From NCBI RefSeq assembly GCF_014202275.1, contig NZ_JACHGF010000002.1:124001-188000 (forward strand): a stretch of 64,000 nucleotides of DNA, given 5' to 3'. Under the pieces are notes generated by a model that had not been told where the DNA came from, searched no databases, and worked only from the letters and a program-made list of their open reading frames with translations. Below are positions 44,256 through 52,012 of the stretch, one piece after another (position 1 is the first letter of the stretch; the number at the start of each line of letters is the position of its first letter). The position numbers and the translations under genes are program-made. The stretch is from Rhabdobacter roseus. Its GTDB lineage: Bacteria; Bacteroidota; Bacteroidia; Cytophagales; Spirosomataceae.

Positions 44256-45440
44256 TCAGGGAGCCACTACGGGCTGCGTCCAGGCCGTTTCCAGGTCGCC
44301 TTGCTCGAAAGGATTTTCCTGTAATTTGGTCGAAATAATTTTGGCCCGTACGTACAAATCTTGCGGGCGAAGCCGGTAGCTGGCCCAGGTACCTTTCACT
44401 TCCTTCAGAAGTACCCGCGTCCGGGCGGGGCCCGCCCCCCAAAACTGAATGGTATAGTCCACGCCGGGGATAGGGGCTACGCGCACATCGAGTTTTTTTC
44501 TACGAAACCGCACATCCTTGAGCAGCACGCCCGTGGTAGCGTAGAAGTCACCCCGCTCCATGGCTTCGATGAGGGCCTCGGGCGTGAGGGCGGCGGCCCG
44601 CACCATGATCCAGCCCCGGCCGGGGTTGCTGAGGCCTACTTTGTATTCGAGGTAGTTGTGGGAGTCGTCGGTGGCCAGGCCGTAGAGCAGCGGTTTGCCG
44701 TCTTCGAGGTACTTGATCAGCAGCCGGTCCCAGAGCTCTTCCATGCCCAGGGTGGTGGAGTCGCCGTAGTTATGAACGTGCGGGTGGCCGTTGTATACTT
44801 CAAAAAAACGCTCACCGCGCAGCGGGTACATGTCTTCAACCTTGACGGCCCAGCCGAAGTTGGGGTGGTTGAGGTGCGGAAGCATGGGCTGTCCGGTTTG
44901 GTCGCGCTGGCGATACACGGCGTCCAGGTTGTTTTGCATCACGTCGGTTACGCTGCGGCCCCCCTGCGGCGGAATCAGCTCCTGCACGTTGACGGCGTTC
45001 AGGTGGATGGGCTTGCCCTCAAACTGGTCGGTGATTTCCTCGGCCTGAATGATCAGGAACTTACCTTTTTCTTCAAAAAGCGGACGGTACTCTTCCAGGG
45101 TTTTGAGCCGCACGCTGATCTCCCCGGTGGAGTCGGTCCGGTAGTTGACCCAGCTTTCGCCGTACTTTGTCAGGTACTCCCGAAAGCCCCGCTGCCGAAA
45201 CGGGTGCGCGGGTATCTTCTTCCAAAATTCTTTATTCGCCAGGATGTTGTGGTCCGAGAGGGCAATGAAATCGTAGCCCCGCGACTTGTACCAGTCCATG
45301 ATCATTTCCGGAAAATCATCGCCGTCGCTCCAGTAGGAGTGGGTATGGGTATTGCCCTTGTACCAGGTGGTGGCTTGTTGGCCCCAGGCTTGGGTCATCA
45401 GCAAGCTTAGGTATAAAATCCCTGCTGTACGCATGATCAT
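44256..45440 (-). CDS. exported PHP-domain phosphoesterase-like protein
   Basis: The product, about 394 residues, has a signal peptide (MIMRTAGILYLSLLMTQAWG). Its PHP metal-site motifs are NTHTHSYWSDGDDFPEMI, YDFIALSDHN, IIQAEEITDQF, HLNHPNFGW and LATDDSHNY. PHP proteins bind two or three metal ions and hydrolyse phosphoesters, though exported members near glycan genes have unclear substrates. Starts at 45440 or 45434 both fit the signal; a longer in-frame start at 45521 does not. A mandelate-racemase-like gene lies upstream on the same strand, separated by a terminator. Confidence 0.82.
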   Translation of the reverse strand: MIMRTAGILYLSLLMTQAWGQQATTWYKGNTHTHSYWSDGDDFPEMIMDWYKSRGYDFIALSDHNILANKEFWKKIPAHPFRQRGFREYLTKYGESWVNYRTDSTGEISVRLKTLEEYRPLFEEKGKFLIIQAEEITDQFEGKPIHLNAVNVQELIPPQGGRSVTDVMQNNLDAVYRQRDQTGQPMLPHLNHPNFGWAVKVEDMYPLRGERFFEVYNGHPHVHNYGDSTTLGMEELWDRLLIKYLEDGKPLLYGLATDDSHNYLEYKVGLSNPGRGWIMVRAAALTPEALIEAMERGDFYATTGVLLKDVRFRRKKLDVRVAPIPGVDYTIQFWGAGPARTRVLLKEVKGTWASYRLRPQDLYVRAKIISTKLQENPFEQGDLETAWTQPVVAP

Positions 45441-45649
45441 AACGGGTTGTTCTAAAGGTGAAAAGTACGGATTATGATGCAAGGCCCCAAGGTACTTTCC
45501 TTTATCCAGGGGTAGTACCACGCGCCTTCCGGTCTGCCAAGTACCTCTCAGGCGCGTCCGGTTCCGGGCTCCGGAGCCACAGGTACTTTGGCAAGGCTGC
45601 GGGCACGGGTACCTTCATCATTGTATTTCTGTTTTTTGGACGAAAATAC

Positions 45650-45695
45650 AAGGCAGGTACCCCGAGGCAAAAGGGAGAGGTACCTGCCTTTCTTT
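45650..45695. terminator. terminator hairpin between two minus-strand genes
   Basis: AAGGCAGGTACC (45650-45661) pairs perfectly with GGTACCTGCCTT (45679-45690) over a 17-base loop. TCTTTTT follows on the plus strand, and on the minus strand GTATTTT. It lies just after the stop of the enolase-superfamily gene (45708), which it should terminate. Confidence 0.65.
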
Positions 45696-45707
45696 TTGGA
45701 AAGTGGG

Positions 45708-47063
45708 TCAAGGCCGGATGATGGTCCCGTCGGCGCGGCGTACCTGCCAGTTGGACTTGGTGCCAATAGGGTACTTGGCGGCCTCTTTTTCGTTGATGTC
45801 GACGCCCAGGCCGGGTACTTCGTTTACCGACATGTAGCCGTTTTTCATGGTAGGACAGCCGGAAAATACCTCCTGCGTGCGCTCCGAGAAATTCACCGCT
45901 TCCTGAATGCCGAAGTTCCAGACGGCGAGGTCGATGTGGGCGTGGGCGGCATGGCCCACGGGTGAGACGTCGCCCGGGCCATGCCAGGCCGTACGAACGT
46001 TGAACCACTCGCCCAGGCGGGCCACCTTCATGGCGGGCGTAATGCCCCCGATCTGCGACACGTGGCAGCGGATGTAGTCAAACAGGTGCTGGACCATCGG
46101 TTCCTTGAACTCGTTGATGTTGTTGAACAATTCGCCCATCGCAATGGGTACGGAGGTACTTTGGCGCAGCTGACGGAACCAGCTCATGTTTTCGGGCGAA
46201 AAGGGGTCTTCGATAAAAAAAGGTTGGTAGGGCTCCAGCTGCCGGATGAGGTTGATGGCGTCCATGGGCTGTACGCGCTCGTGGATGTCGTGCAGAAGCT
46301 CCACGTCGTCGCCGCAGCGCTTGCGCACCACGTCGAACATTTTCGGGACCGACCGCAGGTACACGCGTTCGTTCATGTAGTTGTCGGTTTCGCCCCCAAA
46401 GTTCGCCGCCTTGAAGTCCGGCGCGGCGGTGTTGGTGCCCACGGCTCCGTAACCGCCCTGCTGTATACGTACGTACTTATAGCCCTGGTCCATGATCCGC
46501 TGGGCGCTTTCGGCCACGGCTTCGGGCGTGGTACCATTGGCGTGGGTGTAGCACGGAATCGCGAAGCGGGCTTTGCCGCCCAGAAGCTGGTACACGGGCA
46601 GGTTGGCCCGCTTGCCCTTGATGTCCCAGAGGGCCTCGTCGAGGCCGCTGAGGGCGTTGTTGAGCACGGGGCCGTTGCGCCAGTAGGAGCTCACATACAC
46701 CGACTGCCAGATGTCCTCGATGTTGTCCACGTCCTTGCCCTGGCAGAGCTCGTTCAGGTAACTGTCGATGGCCGTCACCACGGCGACGGCCCGCTGCGTA
46801 AAGGTAGCGCAGCCGAGCCCGTACAGGCCGGGTTCGGAGGTTTCTACCTTCACCACCACGAGGTTGGAGCCCTGCGGGGCGGTGGCAATGGCGCGCACGC
46901 GCTTGATCCGGACGGGTGCCAGGCCGCGGGCGTAAGCGGGCGTTTCGGGGGTAGCCTGGGCGGTGGGCAGGCCCGTCAGCAGGCCCAGCGCGGAGCCCAG
47001 GCCGAGCTGTTTGAGGGCGGTGCGGCGGCTGGTGTTTTCGGTGGAGCGGGAGCGCGTGGTCAT
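45708..47063 (-). CDS. mannonate dehydratase-like enolase-superfamily protein with Tat signal
   Basis: The product, 451 residues, begins with a twin-arginine signal (TSRRTALKQLGLGSALGLL), unusual for a sugar-acid dehydratase. The rest is a mandelate racemase/enolase-superfamily protein of the ManD type: CYTHANGTTPEAVAES, ELLHDIHERVQPMDAI, FFIEDPFSPENMSWF, MGELFNNINEF and RTAWHGPGDVSPVGHAAHAH, which together supply the metal ligands and acid/base His. Members dehydrate mannonate or gluconate; some have little activity. Start 47063 is chosen for the Tat motif. The gene diverges from an oligogalacturonate lyase gene across 196 bases. Confidence 0.88.
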   Translation of the reverse strand: MTTRSRSTENTSRRTALKQLGLGSALGLLTGLPTAQATPETPAYARGLAPVRIKRVRAIATAPQGSNLVVVKVETSEPGLYGLGCATFTQRAVAVVTAIDSYLNELCQGKDVDNIEDIWQSVYVSSYWRNGPVLNNALSGLDEALWDIKGKRANLPVYQLLGGKARFAIPCYTHANGTTPEAVAESAQRIMDQGYKYVRIQQGGYGAVGTNTAAPDFKAANFGGETDNYMNERVYLRSVPKMFDVVRKRCGDDVELLHDIHERVQPMDAINLIRQLEPYQPFFIEDPFSPENMSWFRQLRQSTSVPIAMGELFNNINEFKEPMVQHLFDYIRCHVSQIGGITPAMKVARLGEWFNVRTAWHGPGDVSPVGHAAHAHIDLAVWNFGIQEAVNFSERTQEVFSGCPTMKNGYMSVNEVPGLGVDINEKEAAKYPIGTKSNWQVRRADGTIIRP

Positions 47064-47259
47064 GGGTCGGTAGGGTTTAAGAGGTACTTTCCAAAAAAGC
47101 CAGCCGTAGGCTGATTCTACCACTCCCGGCCTGAGCAGGTACCTAAAAAGAAGTCAGTCATAAGAATTTCGGGTAATTCAAAGGATTCAACGGGAGAAAT
47201 GGCCCACCCCTGACTTACTAGAAAGGATACAAGGTACTTTCGGAAAAATCATTGACGAT

Positions 47260-48528
47260 ATGAAAAACGACCACCGCATCAACCTGATCAAACTGAGTAC
47301 GGTACTCCTGCTGCTTGCCGGGCCGACACTCTGGGCTCAGCCGGTGCTGGAAACCGGCGGACAACCCATGCCCGATGAGTGGATCGATAAAACCACGGGG
47401 CACAAAGTGATCCGGCTCACCAAAAGGCCGGGCAACAACATGAGCTTTTATTTCCATAACCGGCCTTTTGCCGGCAATACGATGGTTTTCTACGGCACCG
47501 ACTACCTGAATACCGCCCGGAACGACTCCGTGAAACAGGAAACCGGCAATATACCGGCCCTCAACAAGCAGTTGTACAGCGTGGATCTGAAGACGCTGGA
47601 GGTCCGGCAGCTTACCTTTCAAAAAAGCCCGATGAACGGCGAGATCGTCGCGCCGCAAAGCAGGCTGGTGTACTACCAGGTGCGGGACAGCGTTTTTTCA
47701 ACCCACATCGACACCCAGGAGACTAGGTTAGTGTATGTGTTTCCGGAGGGTTTCAAAGGAAGCATCACGACGCTCAACAGCAACGAAACCCTGCTCGCCG
47801 GGGCCTGGACCCAGCCACGGGATAGGGGACAGAACAGGAGTAACCCGGGCAGACCCAGCACCTTCGACCAGATTTATGAGGCCCGCGACCCGCGGACTCT
47901 GTTTACCGTTGACGTCAAAACCGGCGAGCTGCAAAAGGTATTTTCGGACAGCGCCTGGCTCAACCACGTTCAGTTTTCGCCCACCGTGCCGTCCCTGTTG
48001 ATGTTTTGCCACGAAGGTCCCTGGCACAAAGTCAACCGCATCTGGACCATCGATGTGAATACCCGTGATACCACGCTCGTACACCGCCGCACCATGGACA
48101 TGGAAATTGCCGGACACGAGTGGTTTGGTCCCGACGGCCGAACCATCTGGTATGATTTGCAGCAGCCCCGGGGTGCTACTTTTTTTGTAGCGGGCTTTGA
48201 TACCCAAACGGGAGAGCGAAAAAAATATGCGCTGACGCGAAATGAGTGGAGTATTCATTTTAATTTATCCCAAGACCAAAAGCTCTTTTGCGGCGACGGC
48301 GGCGATCCACGCCAGGTAGCGCGGGCGGAAGACGGGCAATGGATCTACCTCTTTACCCCCGACGGCGACCGGTTGAAGTCCCGGAAGCTCGTGAACATGC
48401 AGCACCATAACTACCGGCTTGAGCCAAACGTACACTTCAGTCCGGACGGCCAATGGGTGATCTTCCGGGCCAATTTTGAAGGCCATACCGAGGTGTACGC
48501 CGTAGCCCGGGAAAAACCAAAAAAGTAG
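47260..48528 (+). CDS. secreted oligogalacturonate lyase (PL22-like)
   Basis: The 422-residue protein has a signal peptide (LIKLSTVLLLLAGPTLWAQ) and a seven-bladed propeller. The PL22 signature stretches are NMSFYFHNRPF, LNHVQFSPTVPSLLMFCHEGPWHKVNRIW, EIAGHEWFGPDGRTIWYDLQ and MQHHNYRLEPNVHFSPDGQWVIF, with the metal-binding His and catalytic His of the family. It cleaves unsaturated oligogalacturonides from pectin. It is less GC-rich than its neighbours and has only one RGTACY word, hinting at later acquisition. Confidence 0.9.
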   Translation: MKNDHRINLIKLSTVLLLLAGPTLWAQPVLETGGQPMPDEWIDKTTGHKVIRLTKRPGNNMSFYFHNRPFAGNTMVFYGTDYLNTARNDSVKQETGNIPALNKQLYSVDLKTLEVRQLTFQKSPMNGEIVAPQSRLVYYQVRDSVFSTHIDTQETRLVYVFPEGFKGSITTLNSNETLLAGAWTQPRDRGQNRSNPGRPSTFDQIYEARDPRTLFTVDVKTGELQKVFSDSAWLNHVQFSPTVPSLLMFCHEGPWHKVNRIWTIDVNTRDTTLVHRRTMDMEIAGHEWFGPDGRTIWYDLQQPRGATFFVAGFDTQTGERKKYALTRNEWSIHFNLSQDQKLFCGDGGDPRQVARAEDGQWIYLFTPDGDRLKSRKLVNMQHHNYRLEPNVHFSPDGQWVIFRANFEGHTEVYAVAREKPKK

Positions 48529-48685
48529 CTTTCTATGCCGCGCGGTGGTGCGTAGCTTCTTTAGAAGCGGTATTTATTGTTTCGTAAATAACTGATTGTC
48601 AAAAAAATTTCATGCTATATCATCCTTTCTTGTTTTTTTGTGAGGCATCACTTTCTTAGTATATACTAGGGTCTATCTGAAAATT

Positions 48686-48752
48686 AACCCCAAAGGGGTG
48701 CCAGGATTATAGCAGAGTATAAGACAGCAACACGCCCGAATCCCGTAGGGAT
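48686..48752. repeat. dispersed palindrome pair, family 2 copy B
   Basis: AACCCCAAAGGGGT (48686-48699) and ATCCCGTAGGGAT (48740-48752) repeat, in opposite order, the palindromes at 34743-34831. GATGACAT next to the second copy matches ATGACATC next to the first. The copy fills most of the 279-base gap between the oligogalacturonate lyase and heparinase genes. A small hairpin GCTTCTTTAGAAGC lies at about 48554-48567. Confidence 0.55.
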
Positions 48753-48807
48753 GACATAGAACTTTACAAAGCGTTAGAAAACAGATTATCCGAATCTTAA
48801 ATCAGTG

Positions 48808-50775
48808 ATGAAGGCAATTAGTAGATATGGTTTTTTGCTCGTTACGGGAATGTTCCTATGGGTACTTCAACCCGCATTGGCGGCACCCACTTTCGTTGAA
48901 TCCAAAGAGATAGAAAAACTCCTCTCCCGCCTGGACCTGAGCGCGCCGGGCCTGGAAAAAGTCCGGACCGCCCCTAACCCGGAGCGCGCCGCCACGGAGC
49001 TGCTGGGGTACCTGCGGGCGCGCACGGCCGTGAAGCATCCCGTCGACCGGGCCGCGCGGGGTACTTGGCGGGGGAAGGCGGCTTCCGAGAAAGACCTTCA
49101 GGTAGCCAATGACGCCCTGCGGCAGGTGCTGGTGGGGCAGCCCGCCTACCCGCCCTACTTCTGCGGCGACGACATCGACTGGGGTACTTCGCCCGTGCCC
49201 GACAAGGAGTGGGTCTGGCAGCTCAACCGCATGAGTTTCTGGGACGCCCTGGCGCTGGCCTACGGACATACCGGCGACGAAAAATACGCCCGCGAATGGA
49301 GCGCCCAACTGCTGGACTGGAGCCGCAAAAACCCGCGCGACGAGGCCCACAAGTACGCCTGGCGGTCCATTGAGGCGGGGATTCGGGGCTACCGCTGGAT
49401 GGGCCTCTACCAGCGGTTTCTGGACGCGCCTTCGTTTACGCCCGAGGTACTGGTGGCGTTTCTGAATAGCGCCTACGACCACGCCAGCTACCTCATGACC
49501 ACCTACTCCAAAGGCAGCAACTGGGCCCTGATGGAAGCCGAAGGCATGGCGTTCATCGCCCTGACGTTCCCGGAATTCAAAGATGCCCCCGCCTGGCGCG
49601 ACGAGGCGGTCCGGCGGCTGAACCTGGAGATCCACAACCAGGTGTACCCCGACGGCCACCAGCGCGAGCTGGCCTTTGGCTACCACATGGGCTGCATCGG
49701 CTGGTTTATGCGGACTTACGAGCTGGCCGGGCTCAACGGCCAGCAGTCGCTGTTTTCGGACAGTTACACGCGTGTGATTGAAAAAATGTGCGAAGTACCC
49801 CTGAAGCTCGCCTTCCCGGATGGCACTACGCCGCAGTTTGGCGACTCCTGGACGGGCAAGCCGGGGCAGTACTACGGCCAGCTTCGGGAGTGGGCGGGGT
49901 ACTTTCAGCGGCCCGACTTCCTGTACGTCGCCTCCGAAGGCCGCGAAGGTACCCCGCCCGCCGCCACGGCCTTTGCCCTCGAAACCAGCGGCCTGTACTC
50001 CTTGCGGAGTAGTTGGGACAAAGACGCCATTTGTCTGGTGCTTAAGTGCGGGCCCGACGGCGGCGGCCACTGCCAGCCCGACAACGGTACCTTTGAGCTC
50101 TACGCGGGCGGGCGCTCCCTCATGCCCGACGCCGGGAGCTACATCTACAGCGGCGATCCCGAAAACCGCGCCTGGTTCCGACAAACCAAAGTACACCAAA
50201 CCCTCACCCTCGACGGCGCCAACGCTGCCTACGCGCCCAAGCTGCTGCGCTGGCAGCCCCAACCCGCCCTGGACGTACTCGTGGTCGAGAACGCCAGCTA
50301 CCCCGGCCTCACCCACCGGCGGGCGGTGCTGTTTGTGGATAAAAAGTACTTCGTGATCGTGGACGAGGCCCTGGGCGAAAGTACCGGCGACGTAGACCTG
50401 CACTTTCAGTTGGCTCCGGGCGAAGCCGTGTTTGACCAAAGTACCTTGGCCGTGCGCTCCGACTTCGCCGAGGGCTGGAACGTGCTGGTGCGAACTACCC
50501 CGCAGCCCGGCCTGGAGCTGACGCCCGAGGAGGGGCAGGTGTCGTTTGTGTATACCCAGAAAGAACCCCGCCCCGCCTTCCGGTACCGCCTCCGCAAAAG
50601 TACCCCTTCGCCCGACCTGCGGTTTGTGACGGTGGTGGTACCTTACGCCGCCGGTCCGGTGCCGAAGGTAAGCGCCCGGCTGCTGGGTACTTCCGCCGTC
50701 GGCGCGGCGCGCGTGGAGCTGGAGGTAGTCGTCAACGGCGAAACGAAGCGCGTGGGCTACGCGCTGGCCGACTAA
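48808..50775 (+). CDS. secreted heparinase II/III-family lyase (PL12-like)
   Basis: The 655-residue protein has a signal peptide (AISRYGFLLVTGMFLWVLQPALA), an N-terminal heparinase alpha-toroid domain (WVWQLNRMSFWDALALAYGHTGDEKYAREWSAQ, SKGSNWALMEAEGMAFIAL) and a C-terminal beta-sandwich (GGGHCQPDNGTFELYAGGRSLMPDAGSYIYSG). The toroid resembles the heparin-sulfate lyase N-terminal domain, and the His in GGGHCQPDNG lies at the active-site region. Substrate should be a uronate-containing glycan. ATG 48808 is used over a GTG one codon earlier. A long frame on the opposite strand is a shadow of this gene. Confidence 0.87.
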   Translation: MKAISRYGFLLVTGMFLWVLQPALAAPTFVESKEIEKLLSRLDLSAPGLEKVRTAPNPERAATELLGYLRARTAVKHPVDRAARGTWRGKAASEKDLQVANDALRQVLVGQPAYPPYFCGDDIDWGTSPVPDKEWVWQLNRMSFWDALALAYGHTGDEKYAREWSAQLLDWSRKNPRDEAHKYAWRSIEAGIRGYRWMGLYQRFLDAPSFTPEVLVAFLNSAYDHASYLMTTYSKGSNWALMEAEGMAFIALTFPEFKDAPAWRDEAVRRLNLEIHNQVYPDGHQRELAFGYHMGCIGWFMRTYELAGLNGQQSLFSDSYTRVIEKMCEVPLKLAFPDGTTPQFGDSWTGKPGQYYGQLREWAGYFQRPDFLYVASEGREGTPPAATAFALETSGLYSLRSSWDKDAICLVLKCGPDGGGHCQPDNGTFELYAGGRSLMPDAGSYIYSGDPENRAWFRQTKVHQTLTLDGANAAYAPKLLRWQPQPALDVLVVENASYPGLTHRRAVLFVDKKYFVIVDEALGESTGDVDLHFQLAPGEAVFDQSTLAVRSDFAEGWNVLVRTTPQPGLELTPEEGQVSFVYTQKEPRPAFRYRLRKSTPSPDLRFVTVVVPYAAGPVPKVSARLLGTSAVGAARVELEVVVNGETKRVGYALAD

Positions 50776-50807
50776 ATCAAAGTACCTTTTAATCATTACT
50801 CCCAAAA

Positions 50808-51692
50808 TTGCTGGAAGGAATTTTCATCACGGCTGCGCTCGTCGTGCGGATTCTGGCCAATCCGCTGGGCAACGTATTCCAGAAAACCCTGACGACCCGG
50901 GGCCACCATCCCCTGCTGGTCAACTTCCTGACTTACCTGCTGCTGGGGCTGGTTTGTGTGGTACCGGCCTACGGGCTAGCGTGGGGTACCTTGTCGCCGG
51001 ACTTCTGGCTCTACTCGCTGCTGGGAGGGGCCGTGGGGGCGCTGGGTAACGGTTTTTTGGTCAAAGCCCTCCAGAAAGGCGACCTATCCGTACTGGGTCC
51101 CATCAATGCCTACAAGGCCGTGATCGGGATGCTGGGCGGGGTACTTTTCCTGGGCGAAGTACCTGGCCTCTGGGGGCTGGCGGGCGTCGCCCTGATCATC
51201 TACGGCAGCTATTTTGTGCTCGAAACCACCGGCGAGGGCTTTTCCTGGGTACTTTTGCGAAGGAGTGAGATCCGGTTCCGACTCCTGGCCATGCTCTTGA
51301 CCGCCATCGAGGCCGTGTTTGTCAAGAAGGTAGTACTGGCTTCGTCGGTGGCGGTGGCTTTTATGGGTTGGTGCTGGTTTGGGGCGCTTTTTTCCGGGCT
51401 GATCTTGCTCGTATTCCGTGTTAACCTCCGGCAGGAAATGCAAAAACTTTCCTTTCGTGATAGCCCGCCCTACCTAATGCTGATTGTTTGCGTAGGCCTG
51501 ATGCAGTTCACCACCAACTACGTCTTCGACCACCTACCCGTGGGCTATGCGTTGTCCCTGTTTCAGCTATCTACCCTTGTGAGCGTCTGGTTTGGCTACC
51601 GGCTTTTCCAGGAAACCCACATCCAAAAAAAGCTCCTCGGCTCGGTCATCATGCTAGTAGGTTCGGTGATTGTGATTCTTTTTAAGGAGTAG
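50808..51692 (+). CDS. EamA/DMT-type membrane permease
   Basis: A 294-residue protein with ten hydrophobic segments in two five-helix halves, the layout of drug/metabolite transporters. The end of the first half (GNGFLVKALQKGDLSVLGPINAYKAVIGMLGGVLFLGE) is the conserved EamA segment. No ATG is available near the start; TTG 50808 gives a complete first helix. It lies 32 bases after the lyase gene and could export or import a small product. Substrate unknown. Confidence 0.8.
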   Translation: MLEGIFITAALVVRILANPLGNVFQKTLTTRGHHPLLVNFLTYLLLGLVCVVPAYGLAWGTLSPDFWLYSLLGGAVGALGNGFLVKALQKGDLSVLGPINAYKAVIGMLGGVLFLGEVPGLWGLAGVALIIYGSYFVLETTGEGFSWVLLRRSEIRFRLLAMLLTAIEAVFVKKVVLASSVAVAFMGWCWFGALFSGLILLVFRVNLRQEMQKLSFRDSPPYLMLIVCVGLMQFTTNYVFDHLPVGYALSLFQLSTLVSVWFGYRLFQETHIQKKLLGSVIMLVGSVIVILFKE

Positions 51693-51707
51693 GGAAGGGA
51701 AGGCCTA

Positions 51708-51872
51708 GATGAAAAAAGACCGCGGTGTGGTCACATGTTTATAGTTAAAAGGATCCCTAGTGTACCCGACCGTAGAGCGGTCGCACCCCGCTACGTTTGT
51801 GCGTCATCGGTCTCCGACCGAGAAAAGTACTCGCCCATCTGGTGCTGCGGTCACAGACCGCGTGACACCAGG
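51708..51872. repeat. palindrome-rich element, left copy flanking the TPR gene
   Basis: The element has two parts. Part B (51708-51751) begins GATGAAAAAAGACC and holds the palindrome GACCGCGGTGTGGTC. Part A (51784-51872) has CGCTACGTTTGTGCGTC, CGGTCTCCGACCG, GCGGTCACAGACCGC and GTGACACCAGG. Part A recurs in the same orientation at 54952-55039 and part B at 55072-55114. The 320-base gap 51693-52012 holds nothing else recognisable. Confidence 0.65.
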
Positions 51873-52012
51873 GCGTGTAGCGGAGTGCTGCTCAGTTGAA
51901 AACTACGCTCAACGAAGCAGGCCGCTTCCTTTACTTTTAATCTGCAAAGACTTAGATTTAGGATCATATAATCTCAAGTCGTAGCTCCCACGCCCGCCAC
52001 TTCCTTACCTCT

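Noticed and set aside
44134-44442. Small frames between the PAS sensor and PHP genes
   Set aside because: They lie in or overlap the 3' end of the PHP gene on the wrong strand or frame and show no domain.
48856-50805. A 649-codon open frame on the minus strand opposite the PL12-like lyase
   Set aside because: It is a shadow frame caused by GC-rich codons. The plus strand has the signal peptide and family motifs, and the antisense product has no recognisable domain. The same applies to long antisense frames over cas1 (8942-9916), the M49 gene (16759-17940) and the symporter (30932-32332).
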